A stretch of 34,179 nucleotides of DNA, from positions 1 to 34,179 of the forward strand of contig DATFQE010000283.1 in the NCBI GenBank assembly GCA_035264445.1, read 5' to 3'. Position numbers and translations under genes: made by a program. How positions within the stretch are numbered: position 1 is the stretch's first letter; each line of letters begins with the position of its first letter. Shown here piece after piece: positions 15,853 to 23,004 of the stretch. The notes under the pieces were generated by a model. The model saw nothing but the letters and a program-made list of their open reading frames with translations, made no database searches and had not been told where the DNA came from. The stretch is from DATFQE01 sp035264445 (lineage in GTDB: Bacteria > Actinomycetota > Thermoleophilia > Gaiellales > Gaiellaceae).

Positions 15853-18800
15853 ATGGTGACCTGTCCGAGCTGCGGCGCGGAGAACCGCGAGGGCGCGCGC
15901 TTCTGCGACGCCTGTGGTCGCTCGGTGACCCTGGCTCAGGCCGCAGAGCCGTTCCGCAAGACGGTGACCGTCCTCTTCTCCGACGTCGTCGGCTCGACCT
16001 CGCTCGGTGAGCAGCTCGATCCCGAGGCGCTCACGCAGCTGATGACCGAGTACTTCGCCGCGATGCAGCCGATCGTCGAGCGCCACGGCGGGACGCTCGC
16101 GAAGTTCGTCGGCGACGCGGTGCTCGCCGTGTTCGGGATCCCGACCCTGCATGAGGACGATGCGCTGCGGGCGGTGAGCGCCGCCGTCGAGATGCGGGCG
16201 GAGCTCGTCCGCCTCAACGAGGACCTCGAACGGCGCTTCGGGGTCGCTCTCTCGACCCGCGCCGGCGTGAACACGGGTCCGGTCGCCGGGGTCGGCCTGG
16301 TTCCCGATCGGAACTTCGTCGCGGGTGACACCGCGAACGTCGCGGCCCGGCTCCAGCAGCTGGCCGACGGCGGCGACATCCTGCTCGGCGACGGCACCTA
16401 TCGCCTCATCCGCCACGCGGTCGACGCCGACCTCTTGCCGCAGATGGAGCTCAAGGGGAAGGCGGCACCCGCGACCGTTTACCGCCTGCGCGAGGTTCGA
16501 AGCGCAGAGGGGCTTCCGCGCCGCCTCCAGGCGCCGATCATCGGACGCGAGGCCGAGCGCGGACAGCTAGCCGGTGCGTGGGAACGAGTCGTCGTCGAGG
16601 GGACGCCGCACCTGTTCACGCTGCTCGGCGCGGCAGGCGTGGGCAAGTCGAGGCTCAGCGAGGAATTCCTCGCCTCCCTCGACGGGGCCGGCGTCGTCCG
16701 CGGCCACTGCCTCCCCTACGGCGACGGCATCACGTTCTGGCCGGTTGTCGAGATGCTCGTCCAGCTGCTCGGGAGAGACCCGACGGCGCGCCTGGAGGAG
16801 CTCGGCGTCGACCCGGTCGCAGGCGAACGGATCGCGGCGCTGCTCGGGCGCCGGTACGACGCCTCGTCCGTGGACGACCTCTTCTGGGCGGTCCGAAAGA
16901 CGCTCGAGGCCGCGGCGGCACGGACGCCACTCGTCGTCCTCTTGGACGACGTGCATTGGGGCGAGGAGGCCTTTCTCGACCTCGTCGAGCACATCGCCGA
17001 CTGGACGCGCGAGGCGCCGATCCTGCTCCTGTGCCTGGCGCGGCCCGACCTGATCGAACGGCGCCCCGCCTGGGTGGACGCGAGGCCGAACGCGACCTCG
17101 GTGCTGCTTCAGCCGCTGTCGCAAGAGGAGTCGGAGCTGCTGGTGGAAGGGCTCCATGGGCGCCTCGACGAGCACCTTCGGCGGCGGATCCTCGCGGCGG
17201 CGGACGGCAACCCCCTCTTCCTCGAGGAGATGGTGGCGATGGTGGAGCACGGCGGCGATGTCTCGGTCGTGCCGCCGACGATCCACGCGCTGCTGGCGGC
17301 TCGGCTCGATCAGCTCCCGGCGGGCGAGCGCGCTGTGCTCGAGCGGGCAGCGATCGAGGGGCAGGTCTTTCACTACGGCGCACTGCGGGCACTCCTGCCC
17401 GACGAGCCCGAGCTCAGTACGCGCCTCCAAGCGCTCGTCCGGAAGGAGCTCTTGCGGCACGAACGGCCACAGTTCGAAGGGGAAGACGCGTTCCGCTTCC
17501 GCCATCTCCTCATCCGCGATGCCGCCTACGAGGCGCTGCCCAAGCGGGCGCGCGCAGAGCTGCACGGGCGCTACGCGGACTGGCTCGACCGGCACGGCGG
17601 TGCGCTCGTCGAGCGAGAGGAGCTCGCCGGCTATCACCTCGAGCAGAGCCATCGGTACGCGCTGGAGCTCGGCGCGGCCGACGCACAGGCTTTGGAGACC
17701 GCGGCGCGCGCGGCCGACCTGCTGACGGTCGCGGGCCGACGCGCCTTCGCCCGCGGTGACATGACCGCCGCCGCCGGCCTCTTGCGTCGAGCTGCGGCCT
17801 TGCTGGAGACCGACCCGCCTCGGAGGCTCGAGCTGCTGCCGGAGCTGGGGAGGGCGCTCAGGTTCTCGGGCGACGGCGCCGGCGCTGCCGAGGTGCTTCG
17901 TTCCGCCGTCGACGAGGCGGCCGCGAGCGGCGATCGTCGCCTGGAGCAGCTCAGCCGGGTCGAGCAGGCGCTCCTGCGCCTGAACATGGACCCGGACGTC
18001 GCCACCGAGGACACGATCGCGGTGGCGGAGCGGGCGCTCGCCGCGTTCTCCGAGCTCGGCGACGAAGGCGGTCTCGCCCGGGCCTGGTCGCTCGTCGGGC
18101 ATGCGAACTGGCTGTTGTGCCGCAGCGAGCGGATGGAGGATGCATTCACGCGCGCGTTGGAGTCGGCGGAGCGAGCGGGCGACCTGCGCGAGGAAGGCTG
18201 GATCCTGCGCATGCTCGCGCTCGTCTATTGCCACGGGCCGACGCCGGTCGAGCAGGCGATCGCCCGCTGCGAGGAGATTCTCGAGCGCGGCCGGGGACAC
18301 GTAGCGATCGAGGTCTCCACGCGGGCGAAGATCGCCATGCTGGAGGCCATGCGGGGCCACTTCGGACTGGCCCGCGAGCTGTACCGCTACGGCAGGGCGG
18401 TCGGCGAGGAGTTCGGCGCCGGCCCAGTGCTCGCGGCGCTGCCCAACTACTCCGGGCCGATCGAGCTGCTCGCCGGGGACGCGGAAGCGGCGGAGCGGGA
18501 GCTCCGCGCCGGTTGCCGTGCGCTCGAGGAGCTGGGCGAGACGTCGGTGCTTTCGACGAGCCAGGCGCTCCTCGCGCGCACGCTCGAGCACGTGGGCCGG
18601 CTTGACGAGGCGGAGGAGCACACGATCCTCAGCCAGCGGAACGCTTCCCGCGACGACGTCGCCTCCCAGGCGACGTGGCGCGCCGTGCGCGCGCGCGTCC
18701 TCGCGCGACGGGGCGAGCTCGAGCCGGCTCTACAGCTGGCGCGGGACGCGGTCGCGATCGTCGACCGGACCGACTTCCTCGTCTGGCGCGGCGAAGCGTT

Positions 18801-18963
18801 GCTCGACCTCGGCGAGGTACAGCGGTTGGCCGAAGACTCCACCTCGTTTGCGCGGACGGTGACCGACGCGCTTCGGCTCTTCGAGGCCAAAGGCCACGTC
18901 GTCCTCGCGGAGCGGGCACGCGCGTTTCTGCGGCAGTCGGCGGTGGGGCTTCGGCGTGCTTGA
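15853..18963 (+). CDS. Zinc ribbon - class III nucleotide cyclase - AAA ATPase - TPR protein
   Basis: A 1036-residue multidomain protein. Residues 4-21 form a zinc ribbon (Cys4, Cys7, Cys18, Cys21). Residues about 36-210 are a class III adenylate/guanylate cyclase domain with both metal Asp (FSDVVGST, Asp44; KFVGDAV, Asp88) and the transition-state Asn and Arg (GDTANVAARLQ), so it may be active. About 225-560 is a STAND/AAA-like ATPase with Walker A GAAGVGKS (near 260) and Walker B VVLLDDVHWGE (near 361). The remainder, about 600-1030, is helical TPR-like repeats. No DNA-binding domain is seen. It lies 50 bp upstream of the GSIEP repeat protein and SagB-type dehydrogenase genes. Related cyclases accompany peptide-modification loci in other bacteria (recollection, not checked). 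Confidence 0.9.
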   Translation: MVTCPSCGAENREGARFCDACGRSVTLAQAAEPFRKTVTVLFSDVVGSTSLGEQLDPEALTQLMTEYFAAMQPIVERHGGTLAKFVGDAVLAVFGIPTLHEDDALRAVSAAVEMRAELVRLNEDLERRFGVALSTRAGVNTGPVAGVGLVPDRNFVAGDTANVAARLQQLADGGDILLGDGTYRLIRHAVDADLLPQMELKGKAAPATVYRLREVRSAEGLPRRLQAPIIGREAERGQLAGAWERVVVEGTPHLFTLLGAAGVGKSRLSEEFLASLDGAGVVRGHCLPYGDGITFWPVVEMLVQLLGRDPTARLEELGVDPVAGERIAALLGRRYDASSVDDLFWAVRKTLEAAAARTPLVVLLDDVHWGEEAFLDLVEHIADWTREAPILLLCLARPDLIERRPAWVDARPNATSVLLQPLSQEESELLVEGLHGRLDEHLRRRILAAADGNPLFLEEMVAMVEHGGDVSVVPPTIHALLAARLDQLPAGERAVLERAAIEGQVFHYGALRALLPDEPELSTRLQALVRKELLRHERPQFEGEDAFRFRHLLIRDAAYEALPKRARAELHGRYADWLDRHGGALVEREELAGYHLEQSHRYALELGAADAQALETAARAADLLTVAGRRAFARGDMTAAAGLLRRAAALLETDPPRRLELLPELGRALRFSGDGAGAAEVLRSAVDEAAASGDRRLEQLSRVEQALLRLNMDPDVATEDTIAVAERALAAFSELGDEGGLARAWSLVGHANWLLCRSERMEDAFTRALESAERAGDLREEGWILRMLALVYCHGPTPVEQAIARCEEILERGRGHVAIEVSTRAKIAMLEAMRGHFGLARELYRYGRAVGEEFGAGPVLAALPNYSGPIELLAGDAEAAERELRAGCRALEELGETSVLSTSQALLARTLEHVGRLDEAEEHTILSQRNASRDDVASQATWRAVRARVLARRGELEPALQLARDAVAIVDRTDFLVWRGEALLDLGEVQRLAEDSTSFARTVTDALRLFEAKGHVVLAERARAFLRQSAVGLRRA

Positions 18964-18989
18964 CTGCGGTTTCGCATCGGGGATACGCT
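18960..18989 (+). promoter_or_regulatory. Candidate promoter for the repeat peptide
   Basis: TTGACT (18960-18965) and TACGCT (18984-18989) are 18 bp apart, resembling a housekeeping promoter, with ATG 19014 25 bp downstream. It overlaps the end of the cyclase gene. Weak: the -10 box matches only in outline. Confidence 0.3.
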
Positions 18990-19013
18990 CGCCGCCGACA
19001 AGGGAGGAACGCG

Positions 19014-19346
19014 ATGAGTACGTTTGGCGAGCAACCCGAGCCGCCGGGACGGGACGCCGACGAGGAGGCTGGGTCGATCGAGCCGCCGCAGTCGCCTGCA
19101 GAGGAGGCCGGCGAGGAGGCTGGTTCGATCGAGCCGCCGCAGTCGCCTGCAGAGGAGGCCGGCGAGGAGGCGGGGTCGATCGAGCCGCCGAAGCGTCCCG
19201 AGGAGGAGGCGGAGGAGGAGGTCGGCTCGATCGAGCCGACGTACCCGGAGGCCGAGGAGGAGACGGGGTCGATCGAGCCGCCGCAATCGCCCGCCGAGGA
19301 GGCTGAAGACGAGGCGGGGTCGATCGAGCCACCGCAGGCCGGATAG
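19014..19346 (+). CDS. Acidic repeat protein with six GSIEP units, candidate RiPP precursor
   Basis: ATG 19014 has AGGGAGGA 5 nt upstream. The 110-residue product has a short head (MSTFGEQPEPPGRDAD) and then six repeats, each an acidic spacer followed by GSIEP. The unit is 17 residues (51 bp), with one of 14 (42 bp); units start near 19062, 19113, 19164, 19215, 19257 and 19308. The first two units are nearly identical in DNA, a sign of recent duplication. GSIEP is invariant, while spacer and flank vary (PPQSPAEEAG, PPKRPEEEAE, PTYPEAE). Such organisation, acidic spacers around a fixed short core, is typical of multi-core peptide precursors. The next gene is a SagB-type dehydrogenase. No modification has been shown; Ser, Ile and Glu of the core are candidate targets. 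Confidence 0.75.
   Translation: MSTFGEQPEPPGRDADEEAGSIEPPQSPAEEAGEEAGSIEPPQSPAEEAGEEAGSIEPPKRPEEEAEEEVGSIEPTYPEAEEETGSIEPPQSPAEEAEDEAGSIEPPQAG
19062..19340 (+). repeat. Tandem 51-bp coding repeats (six units)
   Basis: In-frame direct repeats of 51, 51, 51, 42 and 51 bp around the constant block TCGATCGAGCC, coding GSIEP. Units 1 and 2 differ at one or two bases only; later units diverge in the spacer but keep the block. Confidence 0.85.
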
Positions 19347-19347
19347 A

Positions 19348-20484
19348 GCCCGATCCAGCATCGAGCCGCCCGCGCGCCCGCCCGCGTATGTCCGACGCAC
19401 GCGGTTCCTCTTCCTGCGGCCTCAGGACGACGGCTCGCTCCTCGCCGTCTCCGTTCTCAAGGGCGAGGAGATCCCACTGAGCGAGGAGCAGGCGCGGCTA
19501 CTGCGCGCGGTTCCGGCCGATCGATGGATCCCCCTCGAAGAGAATCGCGACTCCGCAGGTTTGCTGGATCTCGCCCGGGAGGGCCTCGTCGTCACCGACG
19601 GCCCCGACGAGACGCTGGCCGAATTCCGTCGCCGCGACGAAGAGCTCGCCGCCCCCGCGTGGAACCGGTACGCGGCGCTATACCACTCGATGACGCGCTG
19701 GAAGGGCGTTCGCGCGGTCATCGCTGGGGCGGCTCCGCTACCGCGGACGCGGGGCCGCTGGCCTCCTCCGCCTCACTTCCATCGCCTTCCGCACGCCAGC
19801 GGCACGGCCCGGCTCCCGCTGGTCGATCCTCCAGGCCCGCTCTACGACTTGTTGCGCAGGAGGAAGACCGGTCGTGGCTTCGACATCGGCGCGTCACTCT
19901 CGCTCGACGAGCTGGCGACGGTGCTGCGCTACGTATGGGGGTGCCACGGCACCCACGAGGTCGCGCCTGAGCTGACGATCCTAAAGAAGACGAGCCCGTC
20001 GGGCGGCTCGCAGCACCCAGTCGAGGTGTATCCCCTTGTACGCGCCGTGGACGGCGTCGAGCCCGGGGTCTACCACTACGCGGTCGACGCACACGAGCTC
20101 GAGCTGCTCCAGTCCCTGGCCGGTGAGGAGGCCGCCGACCTAGTCGTCGAGCTCACCGCCGGTCAGGAGCACTTCCGCGCCGCCCAGGTGCTATTCCTGC
20201 TGACGGCACGGTTCGCGAGGAACTTCTGGAAGTACCAGGCGCATGCGAAAGCGTACCGAGCCGTCCTCTTCGACGCGGCCCACCTGAGCCAGACGCTCTA
20301 CCTCGTCTGTGCCGACCTCGGCCTGGGAGCGTTCGTGTCTGGGGCGATCAACGAGCAGGACATCGACCGGCGCCTCGGCCTGCGCGCCTTCACGGAGGCG
20401 GCGATTCTCGTGTGCGGCTGCGGCCGGCCAAACCCCTCTGACCGCGAACCGCCCTACCGCCCGTATACACCGCGGGAAGGTTGA
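19348..20484 (+). CDS. SagB-type (nitroreductase-fold) peptide dehydrogenase
   Basis: FMN-dependent dehydrogenase of the SagB/ThcOx-McbC family, which oxidises azolines or otherwise dehydrogenates peptides. The nitroreductase core spans about the last 230 residues: LYDLLRRRKTGRGF, the FMN-binding SPSGGSQHPVEVYPLV, GVYHYAVDAHELELL and AHLSQTLYLVCADLGLGAF. The N-terminal about 130 residues (YVRRTRFLFLRPQDDGSLLAV onward) look like the extra domain of peptide-maturation dehydrogenases. There is no ATG, GTG or TTG in this frame between 19027 and 19560, yet similarity to the family seems to begin near 19388. The frame runs upstream into SSIEPPARPPA, repeating the SIEPP of the preceding gene in the +1 phase. 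So either a frameshift joins the two genes, or the start is unusual, or the sequence has an indel. Confidence 0.82.
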   Translation, partial: ARSSIEPPARPPAYVRRTRFLFLRPQDDGSLLAVSVLKGEEIPLSEEQARLLRAVPADRWIPLEENRDSAGLLDLAREGLVVTDGPDETLAEFRRRDEELAAPAWNRYAALYHSMTRWKGVRAVIAGAAPLPRTRGRWPPPPHFHRLPHASGTARLPLVDPPGPLYDLLRRRKTGRGFDIGASLSLDELATVLRYVWGCHGTHEVAPELTILKKTSPSGGSQHPVEVYPLVRAVDGVEPGVYHYAVDAHELELLQSLAGEEAADLVVELTAGQEHFRAAQVLFLLTARFARNFWKYQAHAKAYRAVLFDAAHLSQTLYLVCADLGLGAFVSGAINEQDIDRRLGLRAFTEAAILVCGCGRPNPSDREPPYRPYTPREG

Positions 20485-20690
20485 CGACGCTCTGATTTCC
20501 CGAGCAGCGGCGAGTCAGTCAGGCACTACGGCTGGCGCCTGCTCTGGCAGCTGGAGAACTGCTAAGCGCTGCTCGTCGCCTGGGAGGTCGAGCCGTACAG
20601 CACGGCCCTGGAATGCGACCTGCTCGAGGAGTTCATCGAGACGTAAGGAAGGCTGCCTTCGCAAACCTCAAGCGCGGCCACCAGAACGCT
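20485..20690 (+). pseudogene. Decayed gene fragment, possibly GIY-YIG-like C-terminus
   Basis: Frame 20524 onward reads HYGWRLLWQLENC, then a TAA (20563), then ALLVAWEVEPYSTALECDL and LEEFIET, a TAA (20644), and after a one-base shift AAFANLKRGHQNAPHPP. Changing the second TAA to TAC and restoring one C near 20657 gives LLEEFIETYGRLPFANLKR, a pattern I associate with C-termini of GIY-YIG-like actinobacterial proteins (weak recollection). Two stops and a frameshift mean it is dead. It lies between the SagB gene and the terminator. Confidence 0.4.
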
Positions 20691-20771
20691 CCTCACCCAC
20701 CTGATGGAACAGGCGAGTTAGGCCACTATCGGGCCACAACCGGCCGACCGCGGCTCCCGACTCCCCGACAG

Positions 20772-20797
20772 AAAACCCCGCCTGAGCGGGGCTTCTT
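20772..20797 (-). terminator. Intrinsic terminator next to the tRNA-Gly fragment
   Basis: Stem CCCCGC (20776-20781) / GCGGGG (20786-20791) with a 4-base loop. On the minus strand it is followed by TTTTC, a classic intrinsic terminator lying 13 bp downstream of the tRNA-Gly 3' end. It is probably the original terminator of the tRNA gene. The plus-strand side has CTTCTT, so it may also stop transcription from the SagB side. Confidence 0.75.
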
Positions 20798-20803
20798 CGA
20801 GGA

Positions 20804-20988
20804 GCGGATGATGGGACTCGAACCCACGACCTTCTGCATGGCACACCCTCAAGCGAGTCAGCCTGTCCCAGAAACCTCCTATTTGAGCCATTCTGGCGTC
20901 AGCGGCGCTAGGTTAGATTTGCGTATTCGGGGACAAAACCGGGGACAAGAAACGTTGTCACAAATAGGCGAAGCCAATTGCGGGCGCC
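20804..20988 (-). repeat. att-like repeat, copy B2: tRNA-Gly 3' fragment with right arm only
   Basis: The core 20804-20843 is the tRNA-Gly(GCC) 3' part with an intact T arm. To its left there is no hairpin arm but a tRNA-type terminator. To its right is the B-type arm shared with copy B1 (TTCTGG, AGGTTAGATT, GCGTATTCGGGGACAAAACC, GGGGACAAGAAACGTTGTC, AGGCGAAG, TTGCGGGCG). This is what the distal end of an element integrated in a tRNA-Gly gene should look like: chromosome plus terminator on one side, element on the other. The tRNA 5' half is absent. Confidence 0.85.
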
Positions 20989-21046
20989 TGCACAACAGGA
21001 GCTTGCAGGCCAAAGAACGCGGTCGAATCGGCCAGATGAAAGGCGG

Positions 21047-21250
21047 TAGTCGTTACGAGAGGAGGTGGTCGGCGAGGTCTCCGCCTTCGAGGTCGCCGCG
21101 AAGACGGGCATTAGCGGCGGGGCGGCGCGGCGGTACTTCGAGTAGCTCGCCGGGTCCGGGCTGATCGAGCTCATGCTCCACGACCGCGCGATCGGCCGCC
21201 CGGAGCACCTCTATCGCTACGTGCCGCCGCCGTCTGCGCGCGTTCGCTGA
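21047..21250 (+). pseudogene. Fragment of a CitB/DctR-type response regulator (C-terminal HTH)
   Basis: Frame 21047-21250 reads EVVGEVSAFEVAAKTGIS then GGAARRYFE, a stop (TAG 21143), then LAGSGLIELMLHDRAIGRPE and HLYRYVPPPSARVR. It aligns with the last 60 residues of the intact regulator at 30783-31472 (AVDIAERAGISRGTARRYLE, GRPEHLYRW). No receiver domain remains upstream. It is a relic of another two-component system, 60 bp from the att-like copy B2. Confidence 0.7.
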
Positions 21251-21495
21251 GAACTACGAGCCCGCCCGCTCGGACGACGATCGATCCGCGTCGTTCCCCG
21301 ATTGAGCGCCGCTTCGCCCCGCGCGGTGAGCTCCACCCTGGACGCGCGGATCCGCACTAGCCCGTCGCGGACCGCGTCCTCCCAGATGGGGAGACGAGGA
21401 CAACTCGTCCGCCATGCCTCCATTGTCTCTCGGTACGTCCGCGGCGCACTCGCAATCCATACGAGCAGATCACGCGTCAGCGGCGTTGTTTCCAT
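21217..21495 (-). CDS. Conserved hypothetical small protein (92 aa)
   Basis: The product METTPLTRDLLVWIASAPRT continues YRETMEAWRTSCPRLPIWED and VRDGLVRIRASRVELTARGEAAL, a pattern I recognise from a small, widespread bacterial family without assigned function. It looks like a short winged-helix-like or helical domain. The C-terminal about 20 residues are Arg/Ser-rich and probably a read-on extension. It overlaps the decayed regulator fragment on the other strand by 34 bp. ATG 21495 is the only plausible start. Confidence 0.6.
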   Translation of the reverse strand: METTPLTRDLLVWIASAPRTYRETMEAWRTSCPRLPIWEDAVRDGLVRIRASRVELTARGEAALNRGTTRIDRRPSGRARSSQRTRADGGGT

Positions 21496-21501
21496 ACGCC
21501 C

Positions 21502-21819
21502 AGCCTAGAGCAGCGGCGGCGGCCGGCGCACGCGTGGGATCGCCCATGCGGAATTCCCCTTCGTCTCGTGCGGCGGAGGATCGCGGCAGTGAGGGCAACC
21601 TCCCCGGCCGCTGCGCGCTGGCCAAAGAGATACGCGATGCCGAGCGCTGCCAGCGCGTCGAGACGTTCTTGCCGAGAGCGCTCGCGATAACCGTTGGACG
21701 CAGCGAGACGCGGCTGCGATGCAGGATGATCCCGGTGGTGAAGAGGCCGACCCCGACTCCACCGGCGGCCTGCCCCCACGAAGCCCGAGAGCCTCGTTCT
21801 CGAAAGGAGCTGACCTCCC
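21502..21819. other. Stretch without an intact gene
   Basis: About 320 bases between the small protein and the MFS gene. On the minus strand, two different frames carry membrane-protein-like pieces (QAAGGVGVGLFTTGIILHRSR and LDALAALGIAYLFGQRAAAGE), which would join after a frameshift. This suggests a decayed small membrane protein, but I cannot name it. Confidence 0.35.
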
Positions 21820-23004
21820 TCAGCGTCGTGGCGCCAGGCCGCCCGCGGATGAGCGCTGGACGACGACGCCCGATGCCGCGAGGACTGCAGCCAGCAGCCA
21901 GAACGCCGCCGCCGACCCGGCCGCACCGGCGACGACGCCTGCCGCGGCCGGCGCCGCGATCTGACCGATCCGGTTACCGCTGATCCGGACCGACAGCGCC
22001 GTCGCGCGTGCGTCCGGCGGCACCAGCTGGGCGACGAGGGTCATCGACAACGGCTGGCCGAAGCCGAGACCGAATCCGGCGACGGCGCTGAGCGCGAGCA
22101 GCAGCGCGAGGTCGCTCAAGAGGGCGATTCCGGCGAACGCGAGACCGGACGCGAGTGCGCTGATCGTGATCAGGCGTAGTCGGCCGACGCGGGCGACGAT
22201 GCCGCCGATTCCGAGCCTGGCGGCCATCGAGGCCGCCGCGCGCACCGCCAGGAGCACGCTGACCGCGCCGGGCGTGATGCCCCGCTCCTCGCCGAGCACA
22301 GGCATGTACGCGGTGAAGATGTCCGCTGCGGCCAGCACGGCGACGCTGGCGAAGATCCCTGCCGGCACGCCGGGCGTCGCGAGAATCATCCGTACGCTGC
22401 CACTCCTCGTCTCGAGAGGGCGTACGACGGCCCCGGCGACCCGATGACGCTGGGCGAGGACGCCGCACACGGCCGCGGCCCCGGCGATCCCGGCTCCGAC
22501 GAGCATGGCGCGGCTCGTCGCGGCGGTGAGCGCGCTGCCGCTGCTGTCTCGTAGCACGGCGCCCGCGATCAATGGGCCGATCAGCTGCCCCAACGAGACG
22601 CCGGCGGTGAGTAGGCCGAAATGCTGGTCGTGTCGCTCCGGATGTGACTCCCGCGCGATCACGTCCTGGACGCCTAGCGCGACCGCGAGGTGACCGAGCC
22701 CCAGGATCGTGCTCGCGAGCGCCAGCGTCGCAGCGGTGTCCGCAACTGCGAGCAGCGCGCAGGCGGCGGCCTCGAATGCGCAGCCCACCGCGATCAAGGA
22801 CCCCGCATGGCGCCGGTCGGAGTACCGCCCGAGCGGAATCGCCGCGACTAGCGGCAGAACGGCGTACGCCGCCGCGACGAGCCCGACGTCGCCGGCGTCG
22901 TAGCCGAGGCTGAGGAGCCGGTAGGACGTGGTCGGGCGGACCACGTAGACGGCCGCCTGCCCGGCCGCCATCGCGAGCAACGCGTAGACGAGCCGGCGGC
23001 TCAA
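21820..23004 (-). CDS. Major facilitator superfamily transporter
   Basis: A 394-residue protein with about 12 transmembrane segments. The loop between helices 2 and 3 has the MFS signature (GRYSDRRHAGSLI, G-x-x-x-D-R-x-G-R-R/K type), and there is an internal repeat of two six-helix halves split near residue 190. The start is TTG 23004, placed directly after the stop of the CitE-like gene (TAGTTG), as the last gene of a six-gene operon. Context suggests export or uptake of a carboxylate or metabolite, but MFS specificity cannot be read from sequence. Confidence 0.85.
   Translation of the reverse strand: MSRRLVYALLAMAAGQAAVYVVRPTTSYRLLSLGYDAGDVGLVAAAYAVLPLVAAIPLGRYSDRRHAGSLIAVGCAFEAAACALLAVADTAATLALASTILGLGHLAVALGVQDVIARESHPERHDQHFGLLTAGVSLGQLIGPLIAGAVLRDSSGSALTAATSRAMLVGAGIAGAAAVCGVLAQRHRVAGAVVRPLETRSGSVRMILATPGVPAGIFASVAVLAAADIFTAYMPVLGEERGITPGAVSVLLAVRAAASMAARLGIGGIVARVGRLRLITISALASGLAFAGIALLSDLALLLALSAVAGFGLGFGQPLSMTLVAQLVPPDARATALSVRISGNRIGQIAAPAAAGVVAGAAGSAAAFWLLAAVLAASGVVVQRSSAGGLAPRR

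Noticed and set aside
16567..18621. 684-residue minus-strand ORF opposite the cyclase
   Set aside because: It lies entirely antisense to the well-supported cyclase/ATPase gene and has shadow composition (Arg, Gln, His, Leu rich).
19062..19340. CRISPR array
   Set aside because: Units are in-frame coding repeats without unique spacers of constant length, and no cas genes are present.
20613..21164. 183-residue plus-strand ORF
   Set aside because: It runs through a pseudogene, a terminator and the tRNA-derived repeat; no coherent protein.
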